Assembly: GCA_030153215.1 (NCBI GenBank)
Contig: JASKKA010000004.1
Coordinates: 1 to 35,411 of the forward strand
DNA from: Trichococcus sp.
Lineage (GTDB): Bacteria; Bacillota; Bacilli; Lactobacillales; Aerococcaceae
Length of the DNA: 35,411 nucleotides
Direction: 5' to 3'
In this document: positions 1 through 9,157 of the stretch, in pieces
How the letters are laid out: each line of letters opens with the position of its first letter
Numbering within the stretch: position 1 is the stretch's first letter
Notes under the pieces: generated by a model
Told to the model about the DNA's origin: nothing
Database searches by the model: none
The model's input: only the letters and a program-made list of their open reading frames with translations
Position numbers and translations under genes: made by a program

Positions 1-23
1 CGGCGGCATATAGGGGGATACAT

Positions 24-818
24 ATGAAGACAAGAGTTATCACAGGCTTAGTGGCTGCTGCCGTTTTTATCCCATTCCTATGGTTTGGGGGACTGCCGCT
101 GCAATTGCTCATGACAGCAATCGGTTTGATTGCAGTCCAAGAATTATTGAAAATGAAAAAACTCTCGATTTTCAGCATGGAGGGTATCATCACTGCTATG
201 GCGACCGTCCTTTTGATGTTGCCGGAATCCTATCTGCACTTTATCCCTGACGGCATTGATGCGATGCTTTTGATTTATTTGGAAGCATTGATCCTGTTCG
301 TGTTTACAGTGTTCTCAAGAAATGATTTCACATTTGACGATGCAGCAGCTTCCGTTTTGACTTCCCTTTATGTGGGGAGAGGATTCTATTATTTCATGCA
401 AACAAGACAAATCGGCTTTTGGATGGTGCTCTTGGTGTTGTTCATCATCTGGGGGACGGATATAGGCGCATATATGATCGGGAGAAAAATAGGCAAAAAC
501 AAATTGGCTCCGGCAATCAGCCCCAACAAAACAATCGAAGGGTCCGTCGGCGGCTCAATCGCTGCAGTGCTGATCGCCATCGTGTTTTTTCATTACTACA
601 ATCCGTTGGACCTGTCGATGGGACTGCAGATTATGCTAGCTGTCCTGCTTTCGGTCTGCGGTCAGATGGGTGATCTGGTTGAATCGGCTTTCAAACGCTA
701 TTTTGGTGTCAAGGATGCCGGGAAAATATTGCCCGGACATGGCGGTATGCTCGATCGATTCGACAGCACGCTCTTTGTGATGCCGGTGTTCCATATTTTT
801 CTGCATTTCATATTTTAG
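24..818 (+). CDS. cdsA: Phosphatidate cytidylyltransferase
   Basis: CdsA makes CDP-diacylglycerol from phosphatidic acid and CTP, the branch-point precursor of phosphatidylglycerol and cardiolipin, in the cytoplasmic membrane. The 264-residue protein is a chain of hydrophobic helices. Near the C-terminus (about residues 220-247) it carries the family signature: S-x-x-K-R, then K-D-x-G, then PGHGG-x-x-DR-x-D. Length is normal for the family. The ATG at 24 follows a GGGGG ribosome binding stretch. It lies 36 bases ahead of rseP with no terminator between, so the two are probably cotranscribed; uppS would be expected just upstream, outside the window. Firmicutes using the non-mevalonate pathway often have dxr between cdsA and rseP. 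Its absence here fits a lactic acid bacterium using mevalonate, which is an inference. Confidence 0.96.
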   Translation: MKTRVITGLVAAAVFIPFLWFGGLPLQLLMTAIGLIAVQELLKMKKLSIFSMEGIITAMATVLLMLPESYLHFIPDGIDAMLLIYLEALILFVFTVFSRNDFTFDDAAASVLTSLYVGRGFYYFMQTRQIGFWMVLLVLFIIWGTDIGAYMIGRKIGKNKLAPAISPNKTIEGSVGGSIAAVLIAIVFFHYYNPLDLSMGLQIMLAVLLSVCGQMGDLVESAFKRYFGVKDAGKILPGHGGMLDRFDSTLFVMPVFHIFLHFIF

Positions 819-854
819 CAAAGCGCTGACAAGATAAAGAAAGGGAGGGATTAC

Positions 855-2129
855 ATGTTTCAGACAATCATTACGTTCATTATTGTGTTCAGCATCTTAG
901 TGATCATCCATGAATTCGGTCATTTCTATTTCGCGAAGAAAGCCGGCATTTTGGTTCGAGAATTCGCAATCGGCATGGGACCGAAAATCTTCTCTCATCG
1001 CAAAAATGGAACGACCTATACGATCCGGATGCTGCCCATCGGTGGTTATGTGCGGATGGCTGGCATCGGGGATGAAGACACCGAGTTGAAACCCGGAATG
1101 CCCCTTAACATATCCCTTGACGAGGCCCAACAGGTCACTCAAATAGATTTAAGCAACAAACAGCATTTGCATGCTGTTCCAATCGAATTGCTGGAGGCAG
1201 ATCTGGAACAGGCGCTCTTCATAAAAGGGATCATCCCTGGAAGTTCGGAACCCGTTACCTATGAAGTCAAACGCGACGCGACAATCATCGAAACCGACGG
1301 AACCGAAGTTCAGATCGCTCCTATCGATGTCCAATATCAATCAGCTCCTTTGCTGAAAAGGATGATGACGAACTTCGCGGGCCCGATGAATAATTTCATT
1401 TTGGGTATCGCCGTGTTCATCACGATTGCATTCATGCAAGGCGGCGTTATGGTCAATGATAACCGGTTGGGGGAAATCCAACCGGATAGCCCTGCGGAGG
1501 CAGCCGGATTGCGGGCGGATGATGAAGTACTGGCTGTGGAGGGTGAAGAAATCGAAGATTGGACGGAGCTGGTTTCGTCCATCCAGGCTAATCCCGGGAA
1601 CGAAATTACACTTACAGTCGTGAGAGATGGCCAGGAAGCTCGTGATATCCTCATCATTCCTGAAACGAAATCCGATGAACAAGGCAATGATTATGGCTTG
1701 ATCGGTGTTGCTCCGCCTATGGATCGCACCTTGATGGCAAAGATCAGTTACGGATTCGAAGAATTCTGGATGATAGCCACCTCCATTTTCGGATTGGTAT
1801 TCGCCATGTTCAGGACCGGTTTCCAAGCTGATTCATTCGGCGGCCCTGTCGCCATCTATGCTGCTACCGAACAAGTCGTTGACTATGGCTTTCTGAGCGT
1901 GCTCAGTTTCCTGGCCTACTTGAGCATCAACCTTGGCGTCGTGAATCTGTTGCCGATTCCGGCATTGGATGGCGGGAAACTGTTGCTGAACGTAGTGGAA
2001 GGAATCAGAGGCAAGCCGCTGGATCCGGAGAAGGAAGGCATCATCACAGCTATCGGAATGGGACTTCTGTTGCTGCTGATGGTCATCGTCACTTGGAATG
2101 ATATCCAAAGATTTTTCTTTGGTCAGTGA
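855..2129 (+). CDS. rseP: Site-2 intramembrane zinc metalloprotease, RseP/Eep family
   Basis: This membrane-embedded protease cleaves transmembrane substrates such as anti-sigma factors and, in enterococci (Eep), lipoprotein signal peptides that become pheromones. The zinc-binding HEFGH motif is at residues 19-23 inside the first hydrophobic helix. A PDZ domain lies at roughly 205-285 (GEIQPDSPAEAAG). The second conserved motif, NLLPIPALDGG, is near residues 363-373 and supplies the third metal-ligand region. The protein has 424 residues, the usual size for Eep. Start ATG 855 follows AAAGGGAGGG. It is the second gene of the cdsA unit and is followed by a hairpin terminator before polC. Substrates cannot be read from this window. 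Confidence 0.96.
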   Translation: MFQTIITFIIVFSILVIIHEFGHFYFAKKAGILVREFAIGMGPKIFSHRKNGTTYTIRMLPIGGYVRMAGIGDEDTELKPGMPLNISLDEAQQVTQIDLSNKQHLHAVPIELLEADLEQALFIKGIIPGSSEPVTYEVKRDATIIETDGTEVQIAPIDVQYQSAPLLKRMMTNFAGPMNNFILGIAVFITIAFMQGGVMVNDNRLGEIQPDSPAEAAGLRADDEVLAVEGEEIEDWTELVSSIQANPGNEITLTVVRDGQEARDILIIPETKSDEQGNDYGLIGVAPPMDRTLMAKISYGFEEFWMIATSIFGLVFAMFRTGFQADSFGGPVAIYAATEQVVDYGFLSVLSFLAYLSINLGVVNLLPIPALDGGKLLLNVVEGIRGKPLDPEKEGIITAIGMGLLLLLMVIVTWNDIQRFFFGQ

Positions 2130-2142
2130 AAAGGAAAATAAT

Positions 2143-2185
2143 AAGAAGATTCAAAGAAAGGAAATTTCATTCTTTGGATCTTTTT
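2143..2185 (+). terminator. Rho-independent terminator-like hairpin between rseP and polC
   Basis: The arms 2148-2158 (GATTCAAAGAA) and 2170-2180 (TTCTTTGGATC) pair with one G-T wobble across an 11-base loop. The stem can extend into A-T pairs and is followed by five T (2181-2185). No convincing promoter lies between this hairpin and polC, so polC may depend on read-through. Confidence 0.7.
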
Positions 2186-2212
2186 GTTTGTTAGTTGAGA
2201 AGGAGCGATCAA

Positions 2213-5200
2213 ATGGCATTATCGAAACATGAATTGTTCCAACAGATGCTGGAACAGATAAATCTGCATCACAAGCCGGAGTACCTGCCGTATTTTGAAA
2301 ACGGGGAAATTGAACGGGTCATTGTGCATAAAAAATCCAAATTATGGTCATTCCAGTTCGTTTTTGATAACGTCCTGCCTTTCGAAGTGTTCAATGCTTT
2401 AATGAGTCATATGAAAATCAAATTCCAATCCATCGCCGCGATCGATTTTCAGATCAAAACAAGGAAACCGATTTTGACGAACGAAAGCATCCTGGATTAT
2501 TGGGAAACTGTCGTCCAACGGAGCAACATATCCTCTCCATTGGTTCAGAGTCTGTTTGCGAAGCATACGCCCGTTGTCCTGAACAGTAAAGTCGTGATCA
2601 GTGTTGAAAACGAGATAACCAAAAACCATTTGGCGGATAACTATTTATCCGTTATCCAACAAAACTATCTGGTGCTAGGATTTCCGAGTTTCCAGATCAC
2701 AATCGAAGTGGACGAGGAAGCCTCCGAGGCCAGAATGGCACAATATTTAGCAAGGAAACAAGAGCAGGATGAAATGTTGGTCAAGCAAGCTGAAGAAGCC
2801 ATCAAGCAGAACCAACAAGACAGACAGCGCATTGACGGCTCACAATCGAAAGCCGGCAACAATGGCCCCTTGCTGATCGGTAGACAAATTTCCGGCAAGG
2901 AAGAAATCAAACAGATGGCTTCGATCACCGAAGAAGAGCGCTCCGTAGTCATTGAAGGCTATATTTTTGACAGTGAAATCCGTGAACTGCGCTCCGGCCG
3001 GAAACTGCTCGTATTCAAAATGACGGATTACACTTCTTCGTTTTCGGTCAAACTGTTCTCGTCGAATGAAACAGATGAACAAAACTTCGAACTGGTCAAA
3101 AAAGGCATCTGGGTTCGTGTACGCGGAAGTGTCCAAGAAGACACCTTCATGCGTGATTTGGTCGTGAATGGCCGTGACGTTAATGAGGTCGCACATGCGG
3201 AACGGAAAGATCGTGCGCCCGAAGACGAAAAAAGGGTCGAATTGCATCTTCATTCAAATATGAGTCAGATGGATGCCACTAACGGAATCGGCGATTTTGT
3301 CAAACAAGCAGCCAAATGGGGTCACAAAGCCATCGCGCTGACTGATCATGCAGCCGCGCAAGCATATCCGGATGCCCATGCAGCCGGAAAAGCGAATAAC
3401 GTGAAAATATTGTACGGAATTGAAGCATACGTCGTCGATGACGGTGTTCCGATAGCCTATAATCCGGTCCATGAAGATCTCAGTGAAGCGACATATGTCG
3501 TATTCGACGTGGAAACGACAGGCTTGTCGGCAGTGTACGATACGATTATCGAGCTGGCAGCTGTAAAAATGTACAAAGGAAATGTCATCGAGACATTCGA
3601 AGAATTCATCAATCCGGGCCACCCCTTATCGCAGACGACCATCCAATTGACCGGCATAACCGATGACATGGTGCGCGACTCTAAGCCGGAAAAAACGGTA
3701 CTCGAGGAATTCGCTGCATTTGCGGAGGGAACGATTCTCGTAGCCCATAACGCCAGTTTTGACATGGGCTTCCTGAACAACAGCTACGAACGCTATGGCA
3801 TGGCCGAGGCACCACAACCGGTGATCGATACCTTGGAGATGTCCCGTTTCTTGCATCCGCAATTGAAATCCCATCGTTTGAACACGTTGGCGAAACGTTA
3901 TGGCGTTGGCTTGGAACAGCATCACCGGGCTGTTTACGATTCCGAAACGACCGGGGCGCTCTGTTGGATATTCCTGAAGGAAGCCCGCGAGGAGCACAAC
4001 ATCCTGTTTCATGATGAACTCAACAAATTCATTGGCGGCGGCGATTCATACAAACGAGCTCGGCCGTTCCATGTAACGATATTGGCAAAAAATCAGGACG
4101 GGCTGAAAGATCTCTTCAAAATCATTTCTGCTTCGAATATCGATTACTATTACCGGACACCGCGCCTTCCGCGCAGCGTGCTGCAAGCGTCCCGTGAGAA
4201 CCTGCTGATCGGTTCCGCCTGCAGTGAAGGCGAAATTTTTGAAGCGATGATGCAAAAAGGGGCGGAAGTAGCGAAAGTGAAAGCCAAGTTCTATGATTAC
4301 ATCGAAGTCATGCCGAAAGAAGTTTATGCTCCGCTCATCACGAAGGAACTGGTGAAGAACGAAAGCGATCTGGAAGAAATCATCACTCAGATTGTTGCCA
4401 TTGGCGATGAATTGGGCAAAACAGTCGTCGCAACCGGGAATGTGCATTATCTGAACAAAGAGGACGCCATCTACCGGGAAATTTTGATCGGCTCCTTGAA
4501 AGTGAACCAAGGAAAAGTCCTGCATCTTCCGGAAGCCCATTTCCGGACGACGGATGAGATGCTGGACTGCTTCTCCTTCCTCGGCAAAGAAAAAGCCAAG
4601 GAAATTGTTGTCTATAATTCCCAGAAAATCGCTGACAGCATTGAAATGATCGTTCCGATCAAGGATCAGTTGTACACGCCGAATATGGAGGGGGCAAATG
4701 AGGAAATCACGCGGCTCTCTTATGATGAAGCCAAACGTCTCTACGGAGAAGAACTCCCTGAACTGGTCGAAAAAAGGTTGGAGAAAGAGCTCAATTCGAT
4801 CATCGGCAACGGCTTCTCGGTCATCTATCTGATTTCCCAAAAACTGGTGCTGAAAAGCAATCAGGACGGCTATCTGGTTGGATCCAGGGGCTCGGTAGGC
4901 TCAAGTTTTGTTGCCACCATGACCGGAATAACGGAGGTCAACCCACTGCCGCCGCATTACCGCTGTCCGGAATGCAAATATTCCTATTTCTATGAAGACG
5001 GTTCGATTGGTTCCGGATATGACCTCGAGAAAAAAGATTGTCCGAAATGCGGAACGGATATGGATCGCGACGGACACGATATCCCGTTCGAAACGTTCCT
5101 TGGTTTCTACGGAGACAAAGTACCCGATATCGACTTGAACTTCTCCGGTGAATACCAAGCGCAAGCGCACGCTTACACGAAAGAGCTTTTCGGTGAAGAA

Positions 5201-6550
5201 TATGTCTACCGCGCCGGAACAATCGGCACGGTTGCGGACAAAACGGCCTATGGTTATGTGAAAGCCTATGAACGGGACCACAATTTCAGATTTTCCTCTG
5301 CAGAAATCGACAGATTGGCCAAGGGCTGTACCGGCGTTAAGCGGACGACCGGGCAACATCCCGGTGGTATCATTGTTATTCCGGACTATATGGATGTCTA
5401 TGATTTCACGCCTATCCAATTTCCGGCGGATGCACAGGATTCCGAGTGGAAAACGACCCACTTTGATTTCCATTCCATTCATGATAATGTATTGAAATTG
5501 GATATACTTGGACACGATGATCCGACTGTTATCCGGATGCTGCAGGATCTTTCGGGGATGGACCCTCAGACGATTCCACCGAATGATCCGGACGTCATGA
5601 CCATATTCGGCAGCACAGATGTACTGGGTGTCACGCCAGAGCAAATTTTCAGCAAAACCGGAACACTGGGAATTCCGGAATTCGGCACGCGTTTTGTCCG
5701 GGGGATGCTGGAGCAGACGAGCCCGAACACCTTTGCGGAATTGCTTCAGATTTCGGGGCTTTCCCACGGGACGGACGTCTACCTGGGCAATGCCGAAACG
5801 CTCATCCGTGAAAACAACATCCCCTTAGCGAAAGTTATCGGCTGTCGTGATGATATTATGGTTTATCTGATCCACCATGGAATGGATGACGGTCTGGCCT
5901 TCAAAATCATGGAGAGTGTCCGTAAAGGCAAAGGGATCCCGGATGATTGGCAGGCAGAGATGCGGGCGAAGGAAATTCCCGAATGGTATATCCAATCGTG
6001 CCTGAAGATCAAATATATGTTCCCAAAAGCCCACGCGGCGGCATATGTGTTGATGGCTTTGCGCGTTGCGTATTTCAAAGTGCATCAACCAATCCTCTAT
6101 TACTGTGCATTCTTTTCGGTGCGCGCGCAGGATTTCGATTTGGTCGCGATGACGCAAGGAAAAGAAATGATCAAGACCCGTATGAAAGAAATCATGGATA
6201 AGGGATTGGAAGCTTCGGTCAAGGAAAAGAATTTGCTGACGGTATTGGAGTTGGCGAATGAGATGGTCGAACGCGGCTTCACCTTCAAGATGGTCGATCT
6301 CGAGAAATCGCATGCGAAGAACTTTGTTATTGAAGGGGATACGCTGATTGCGCCGTTCCGTGCCATTCAAGGGCTAGGAGAAAACGTGGCAAACCAAATT
6401 GTTCAAGCGAGGGAAGATCAGCCGTTTCTGTCAAAAGAGGATTTAGCGACGAGGGGGAAGGTTTCGAAAACGATCATCGATTACATGAATGAAAATGGAG
6501 TGTTGAAAAACTTACCGGACGAAAATCAACTTTCTTTATTTGATTTTTAG
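2213..6550 (+). CDS. polC: DNA polymerase III alpha subunit, PolC type
   Basis: PolC is the replicative polymerase of low-GC Gram-positives, with its proofreading exonuclease built in. The 1445 residues run: N-terminal and OB regions, a PHP domain split around the exonuclease (ELHLHSN near 342, LTDH near 376), a DnaQ-like 3'-5' exonuclease (FDVETTG with D432 and E434; HNASFD further on), a zinc module with C918, C921, C943 and C946, and the polymerase palm (PDIDLNF with D972 and D974). The C-terminus ends QLSLFDF, a beta-clamp binding motif. I chose ATG 2213 because AAGGAG ends 8 bases before it; an upstream in-frame TTG at 2195 would include the ribosome binding site in the gene. Its usual neighbour proS is missing. 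Several long minus-strand frames inside it are shadows. Confidence 0.98.
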   Translation: MALSKHELFQQMLEQINLHHKPEYLPYFENGEIERVIVHKKSKLWSFQFVFDNVLPFEVFNALMSHMKIKFQSIAAIDFQIKTRKPILTNESILDYWETVVQRSNISSPLVQSLFAKHTPVVLNSKVVISVENEITKNHLADNYLSVIQQNYLVLGFPSFQITIEVDEEASEARMAQYLARKQEQDEMLVKQAEEAIKQNQQDRQRIDGSQSKAGNNGPLLIGRQISGKEEIKQMASITEEERSVVIEGYIFDSEIRELRSGRKLLVFKMTDYTSSFSVKLFSSNETDEQNFELVKKGIWVRVRGSVQEDTFMRDLVVNGRDVNEVAHAERKDRAPEDEKRVELHLHSNMSQMDATNGIGDFVKQAAKWGHKAIALTDHAAAQAYPDAHAAGKANNVKILYGIEAYVVDDGVPIAYNPVHEDLSEATYVVFDVETTGLSAVYDTIIELAAVKMYKGNVIETFEEFINPGHPLSQTTIQLTGITDDMVRDSKPEKTVLEEFAAFAEGTILVAHNASFDMGFLNNSYERYGMAEAPQPVIDTLEMSRFLHPQLKSHRLNTLAKRYGVGLEQHHRAVYDSETTGALCWIFLKEAREEHNILFHDELNKFIGGGDSYKRARPFHVTILAKNQDGLKDLFKIISASNIDYYYRTPRLPRSVLQASRENLLIGSACSEGEIFEAMMQKGAEVAKVKAKFYDYIEVMPKEVYAPLITKELVKNESDLEEIITQIVAIGDELGKTVVATGNVHYLNKEDAIYREILIGSLKVNQGKVLHLPEAHFRTTDEMLDCFSFLGKEKAKEIVVYNSQKIADSIEMIVPIKDQLYTPNMEGANEEITRLSYDEAKRLYGEELPELVEKRLEKELNSIIGNGFSVIYLISQKLVLKSNQDGYLVGSRGSVGSSFVATMTGITEVNPLPPHYRCPECKYSYFYEDGSIGSGYDLEKKDCPKCGTDMDRDGHDIPFETFLGFYGDKVPDIDLNFSGEYQAQAHAYTKELFGEEYVYRAGTIGTVADKTAYGYVKAYERDHNFRFSSAEIDRLAKGCTGVKRTTGQHPGGIIVIPDYMDVYDFTPIQFPADAQDSEWKTTHFDFHSIHDNVLKLDILGHDDPTVIRMLQDLSGMDPQTIPPNDPDVMTIFGSTDVLGVTPEQIFSKTGTLGIPEFGTRFVRGMLEQTSPNTFAELLQISGLSHGTDVYLGNAETLIRENNIPLAKVIGCRDDIMVYLIHHGMDDGLAFKIMESVRKGKGIPDDWQAEMRAKEIPEWYIQSCLKIKYMFPKAHAAAYVLMALRVAYFKVHQPILYYCAFFSVRAQDFDLVAMTQGKEMIKTRMKEIMDKGLEASVKEKNLLTVLELANEMVERGFTFKMVDLEKSHAKNFVIEGDTLIAPFRAIQGLGENVANQIVQAREDQPFLSKEDLATRGKVSKTIIDYMNENGVLKNLPDENQLSLFDF

Positions 6551-6587
6551 GAGAAGGCTATTCCAAAGCCTTTAGATTGGTAAGTCC

Positions 6588-6616
6588 TTGCATTTACTGA
6601 CACAATGGTGTATGAT
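6588..6616 (+). promoter_or_regulatory. Sigma-A promoter of the rimP-nusA-infB operon
   Basis: The -35 box TTGCAT (6588-6593) and -10 box TATGAT (6611-6616) are separated by exactly 17 bases. Transcription would start near 6623, immediately upstream of a perfect terminator hairpin and about 100 bases before rimP. Confidence 0.75.
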
Positions 6617-6640
6617 TATATAAGAATAAGTCGTCGGATG

Positions 6641-6667
6641 GAGTGAGCGGAAACGCTCACTCTTTTT
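6641..6667 (+). terminator. Leader terminator (putative attenuator) before rimP
   Basis: A perfect 9-base-pair stem, GAGTGAGCG (6641-6649) and CGCTCACTC (6654-6662), closes a GAAA tetraloop and is followed by TTTTT. It sits about 20 bases downstream of the predicted start of the rimP promoter. It therefore acts in the leader of the nus operon as well as ending any polC read-through. In Bacillus subtilis the nusA operon is autoregulated by NusA-stimulated termination in its leader; this hairpin is the likely counterpart. Confidence 0.8.
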
Positions 6668-6720
6668 ACGCAGTCAGCCAATGAATGACGGTGGTATAGG
6701 ATTGATAAAGGAGGATTTCT

Positions 6721-7194
6721 GTGAGTCGTGTAGTAGATGAAGTTCGAGTAGTGGTTCAGCCAATAGTTGATGAACAGAATTTAGAATTAGTGGATATGGA
6801 ATTTTTGAAGGAAGGGAAGAACTGGTTTCTCAGAATCTATATTGATAAGCCAGGCGGCATCGATATCGAAGAGTGTGCATTGATCAGCGAAAAAGTCAGT
6901 GAAGCATTGGATGCCATCGAGCCGGATCCGATCCCTCAGGCGTATTTCCTGGAGGTGTCCTCGCCAGGCGCAGAGCGTCCATTAAAGACTGAAGCAGATA
7001 TGCAGAATGCCATCGGTAAGTACGTGCATCTGTCCTTCTATCAGGCGATCGATGGAGAAAAATTCTACGAAGGAACGTTGAAGGAAATTAACGATGAATC
7101 CGTCGTATTGACGATCAGAATCAAAACCAGAACAAAAGATATAGAAATCGAAAGAAAACAGATCGCAAACGCAAGATTGGCTATCCAATTTTAA
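6721..7194 (+). CDS. rimP: Ribosome maturation factor RimP
   Basis: RimP binds the 30S subunit and helps its late assembly. The 157-residue protein has the usual two domains: an N-terminal alpha/beta domain with the conserved DMEFLKEG...L-R-I-YIDKPGGIDIEEC stretch, then VSSPGAERPL, and a C-terminal SH3-like barrel (about residues 90-157). The start is GTG 6721, set by a strong AAAGGAGG at 6708-6715. It opens the rimP-nusA-ylxR-ylxQ-infB-rbfA operon; nusA begins 31 bases after its stop. Expression should be subject to the leader terminator at 6641-6667. Confidence 0.95.
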   Translation: MSRVVDEVRVVVQPIVDEQNLELVDMEFLKEGKNWFLRIYIDKPGGIDIEECALISEKVSEALDAIEPDPIPQAYFLEVSSPGAERPLKTEADMQNAIGKYVHLSFYQAIDGEKFYEGTLKEINDESVVLTIRIKTRTKDIEIERKQIANARLAIQF

Positions 7195-7225
7195 TCATTT
7201 TTTGAGATAGGAGTGAACGAGTAAT

Positions 7226-8527
7226 ATGAGCAAAGAAATGTTAAGTGCTCTTGAAGTGTTGGAAAAAGATAAAGGTATTTCAAAAGAGATTGTCATCAGT
7301 GCGCTGGAAGCTGCGCTTGTGTCTGCATACAAACGCAATTATGGACAAGCCCAAAACGTCGAAGTGGAATTCGATACGAAAAAAGGGGATATCCATGTCT
7401 ACGCTGTCAAAGAAGTAGTGGATATGGTATTCGATTCGACTTTGGAAGTAAGTTTGGAGGATGCTCTGCAGATCAATAAGGCTTACGAATTAGGCGACAA
7501 GATCCGTTTTGAGGTCACTCCTAAGGATTTCGGACGGATTGCTGCCCAGACAGCCAAACAGGTCATCATGCAACGTATCCGTGAAGCGGAGCGCAGCATC
7601 GTCTACAATCAATTCATCGCTTATGAAAATGACATTTTGACGGGCGTTGTCGAAAGAATGGACAGCCGTTACATTTATGTTAGCCTAGGCAAAATTGAAG
7701 CAGTCTTGTCCAAGCAGGAGCAGATTCCGAATGAAACGTTCCAACCGCACGACCGCATCAAAGTCTACGTCACAAAAGTCGAAAACACTTCAAAAGGACC
7801 GCAAGTTTTTGTCAGCCGCAGTCATCCCGACCTGCTGAAGAGATTGTTTGAACAAGAAGTTCCTGAAATCTTCGATGGCGTAGTCGAAATCGTTTCGATC
7901 GCACGTGAAGCCGGTGATCGTTCAAAAGTTGCCGTGCGTTCCCGCGATAAGAACGTAGATCCTGTAGGGACTTGCGTAGGACCAAGAGGCCAACGTGTCC
8001 AAGCGATCGTCAACGAATTGCGCGGAGAAAACATGGATATCGTCGAATGGAATGAAGATCCGTCAATCTATATCGGAAATGCGTTGAATCCGGCACAAGT
8101 CGTGAATGTGGATTTCCATCAAGCAGATGGCAGCTGCACAGTCATCGTTCCGGATTACCAATTGTCCCTGGCAATCGGTAAAAAAGGTCAAAATGCGCGC
8201 TTAGCTGCCAAATTGACAGGCTATAAAATCGATATCAAGTCCGAAACGGAGTATAATAAGTTATTGATGGAGTCTGGTGCTCAAAAAGTAGCATCCGATG
8301 AAGAAGATGCTGATACGCTTCATTCTTTCGCCGGCTTGGATAAGATTTTCACGGCTGAAGAAGTCGCTGATGACATCTCGGTCCCAGCGGAAGATACGGA
8401 TTATACGGAAGAATACGAGAACGATGAAAAAATCCTTGATCCTGAAGATGTAGAGCAACTGATCTCGGAAGTCGAGACAGATCCGGAGCAAAGCTATGAT
8501 GAGTTAGCAGAGGACTTTCAAGACTAA
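7226..8527 (+). CDS. nusA: Transcription termination/antitermination factor NusA
   Basis: NusA binds RNA polymerase and nascent RNA, stimulating pausing and intrinsic termination. The 433 residues contain the N-terminal polymerase-binding domain (about 1-130), an S1 domain (about 134-200), and KH1 and KH2. The GxxG loops are visible: GPRG in KH1 near 250 and GKKG in KH2 near 320. After residue 350 comes a tail of about 80 residues very rich in Asp and Glu, longer than in many Firmicute NusA proteins. It may mimic the acidic C-terminal repeats of proteobacterial NusA in function only; no sequence likeness is claimed. The ribosome binding site is TAGGAG. NusA probably feeds back on its own operon through the leader terminator before rimP. 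Confidence 0.97.
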   Translation: MSKEMLSALEVLEKDKGISKEIVISALEAALVSAYKRNYGQAQNVEVEFDTKKGDIHVYAVKEVVDMVFDSTLEVSLEDALQINKAYELGDKIRFEVTPKDFGRIAAQTAKQVIMQRIREAERSIVYNQFIAYENDILTGVVERMDSRYIYVSLGKIEAVLSKQEQIPNETFQPHDRIKVYVTKVENTSKGPQVFVSRSHPDLLKRLFEQEVPEIFDGVVEIVSIAREAGDRSKVAVRSRDKNVDPVGTCVGPRGQRVQAIVNELRGENMDIVEWNEDPSIYIGNALNPAQVVNVDFHQADGSCTVIVPDYQLSLAIGKKGQNARLAAKLTGYKIDIKSETEYNKLLMESGAQKVASDEEDADTLHSFAGLDKIFTAEEVADDISVPAEDTDYTEEYENDEKILDPEDVEQLISEVETDPEQSYDELAEDFQD

Positions 8528-8545
8528 TCAGTGAGGTGAAAGTTT

Positions 8546-8830
8546 ATGAAGACAAGAAAAATTCCGATGAGGAAATGTGTCGTCTCCAATGAGATGAAAC
8601 CAAAAAAAGAGTTGGTCCGCATCGTAAAAAATCAAGCGGGTGAAATTGCCATTGACCCTACCGGCCGCATGAATGGCCGTGGAGCCTATGTCTCTTTGGA
8701 ACCCGCATTGGTGCAGAAGGCTTGGAAACAGCACATTTTGGACAAGCACCTTGAGATCGCCATCAGTGATGCGTTCTATCAGGAGTTATTCGATTATGTC
8801 GAACACCAGAAAGCAAGGAGCTTATTATGA
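8546..8830 (+). CDS. ylxR: YlxR/RnpM family RNA-binding protein
   Basis: This small nucleic-acid-binding protein (94 residues) is conserved between nusA and infB in Firmicutes. It carries the family core M-R-K-C-V at the N-terminus, the PKKELVRIV stretch and the signature DPTGRMNGRGAYVS near residues 37-50. The B. subtilis homologue has been shown to bind RNase P RNA and modulate its activity (renamed RnpM). Its stop codon overlaps the ylxQ start as ATGA at 8827-8830, so the two are translationally coupled. Confidence 0.92.
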   Translation: MKTRKIPMRKCVVSNEMKPKKELVRIVKNQAGEIAIDPTGRMNGRGAYVSLEPALVQKAWKQHILDKHLEIAISDAFYQELFDYVEHQKARSLL

Positions 8831-9135
8831 CACCTGAAGACAAGATGTTGAATTTGCTGGGCTTGGCATTGCGCGCCGGCAAATTGATCACAGGTGAAGA
8901 AATGACCATCAAGTCCATCCAAAAAAATGAAGCGGTCTTCGTCCTATGTGCGACGGACTGCAGTAACAACACCAAAGAAAAATTAGAAAACAAATGCCGC
9001 TATTATGAAGTCCCGTTCCTGGTGCATTTCACTTCGGAACAAATCAGTCAAGCAATAGGCAAGTCCCGTTCCATTTGCGCCTTGACTGATAGAGGATTCG
9101 CTAAAAGTTTCATGCGGCTGAAAGGAACAAAGTAA
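8827..9135 (+). CDS. ylxQ: YlxQ, L7Ae/L30e-like RNA-binding protein
   Basis: The 102-residue protein belongs to the L7Ae/L30e/Gadd45 fold family, whose members bind kink-turn RNAs. The pattern is typical: [16 protein letters not shown] near the N-terminus, a central [14 protein letters not shown], and YYEVPFL. Its precise role between nusA and infB is unknown in the family. It overlaps ylxR by 4 bases and is followed 22 bases later by infB. Confidence 0.9.
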   Translation: MTPEDKMLNLLGLALRAGKLITGEEMTIKSIQKNEAVFVLCATDCSNNTKEKLENKCRYYEVPFLVHFTSEQISQAIGKSRSICALTDRGFAKSFMRLKGTK

Positions 9136-9157
9136 TGAGATAAGGGAAGGTGATGAC

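Noticed and set aside
2195-2212. TTG start for polC, 18 bases upstream
   Set aside because: It would put the AAGGAG ribosome binding site inside the coding region; ATG 2213 is ideally spaced.
4046-5767. Long minus-strand open frames (264 and 288 codons) inside polC
   Set aside because: They lie antisense to an intact, highly conserved polymerase gene, have no ribosome binding sites or recognisable motifs, and read like back-translations of the sense codons.
6554-6572. AAGGCT...AGCCTT hairpin right after polC
   Set aside because: It has only six pairs and no T-tract, so it is not a terminator; the real one is at 6641-6667.
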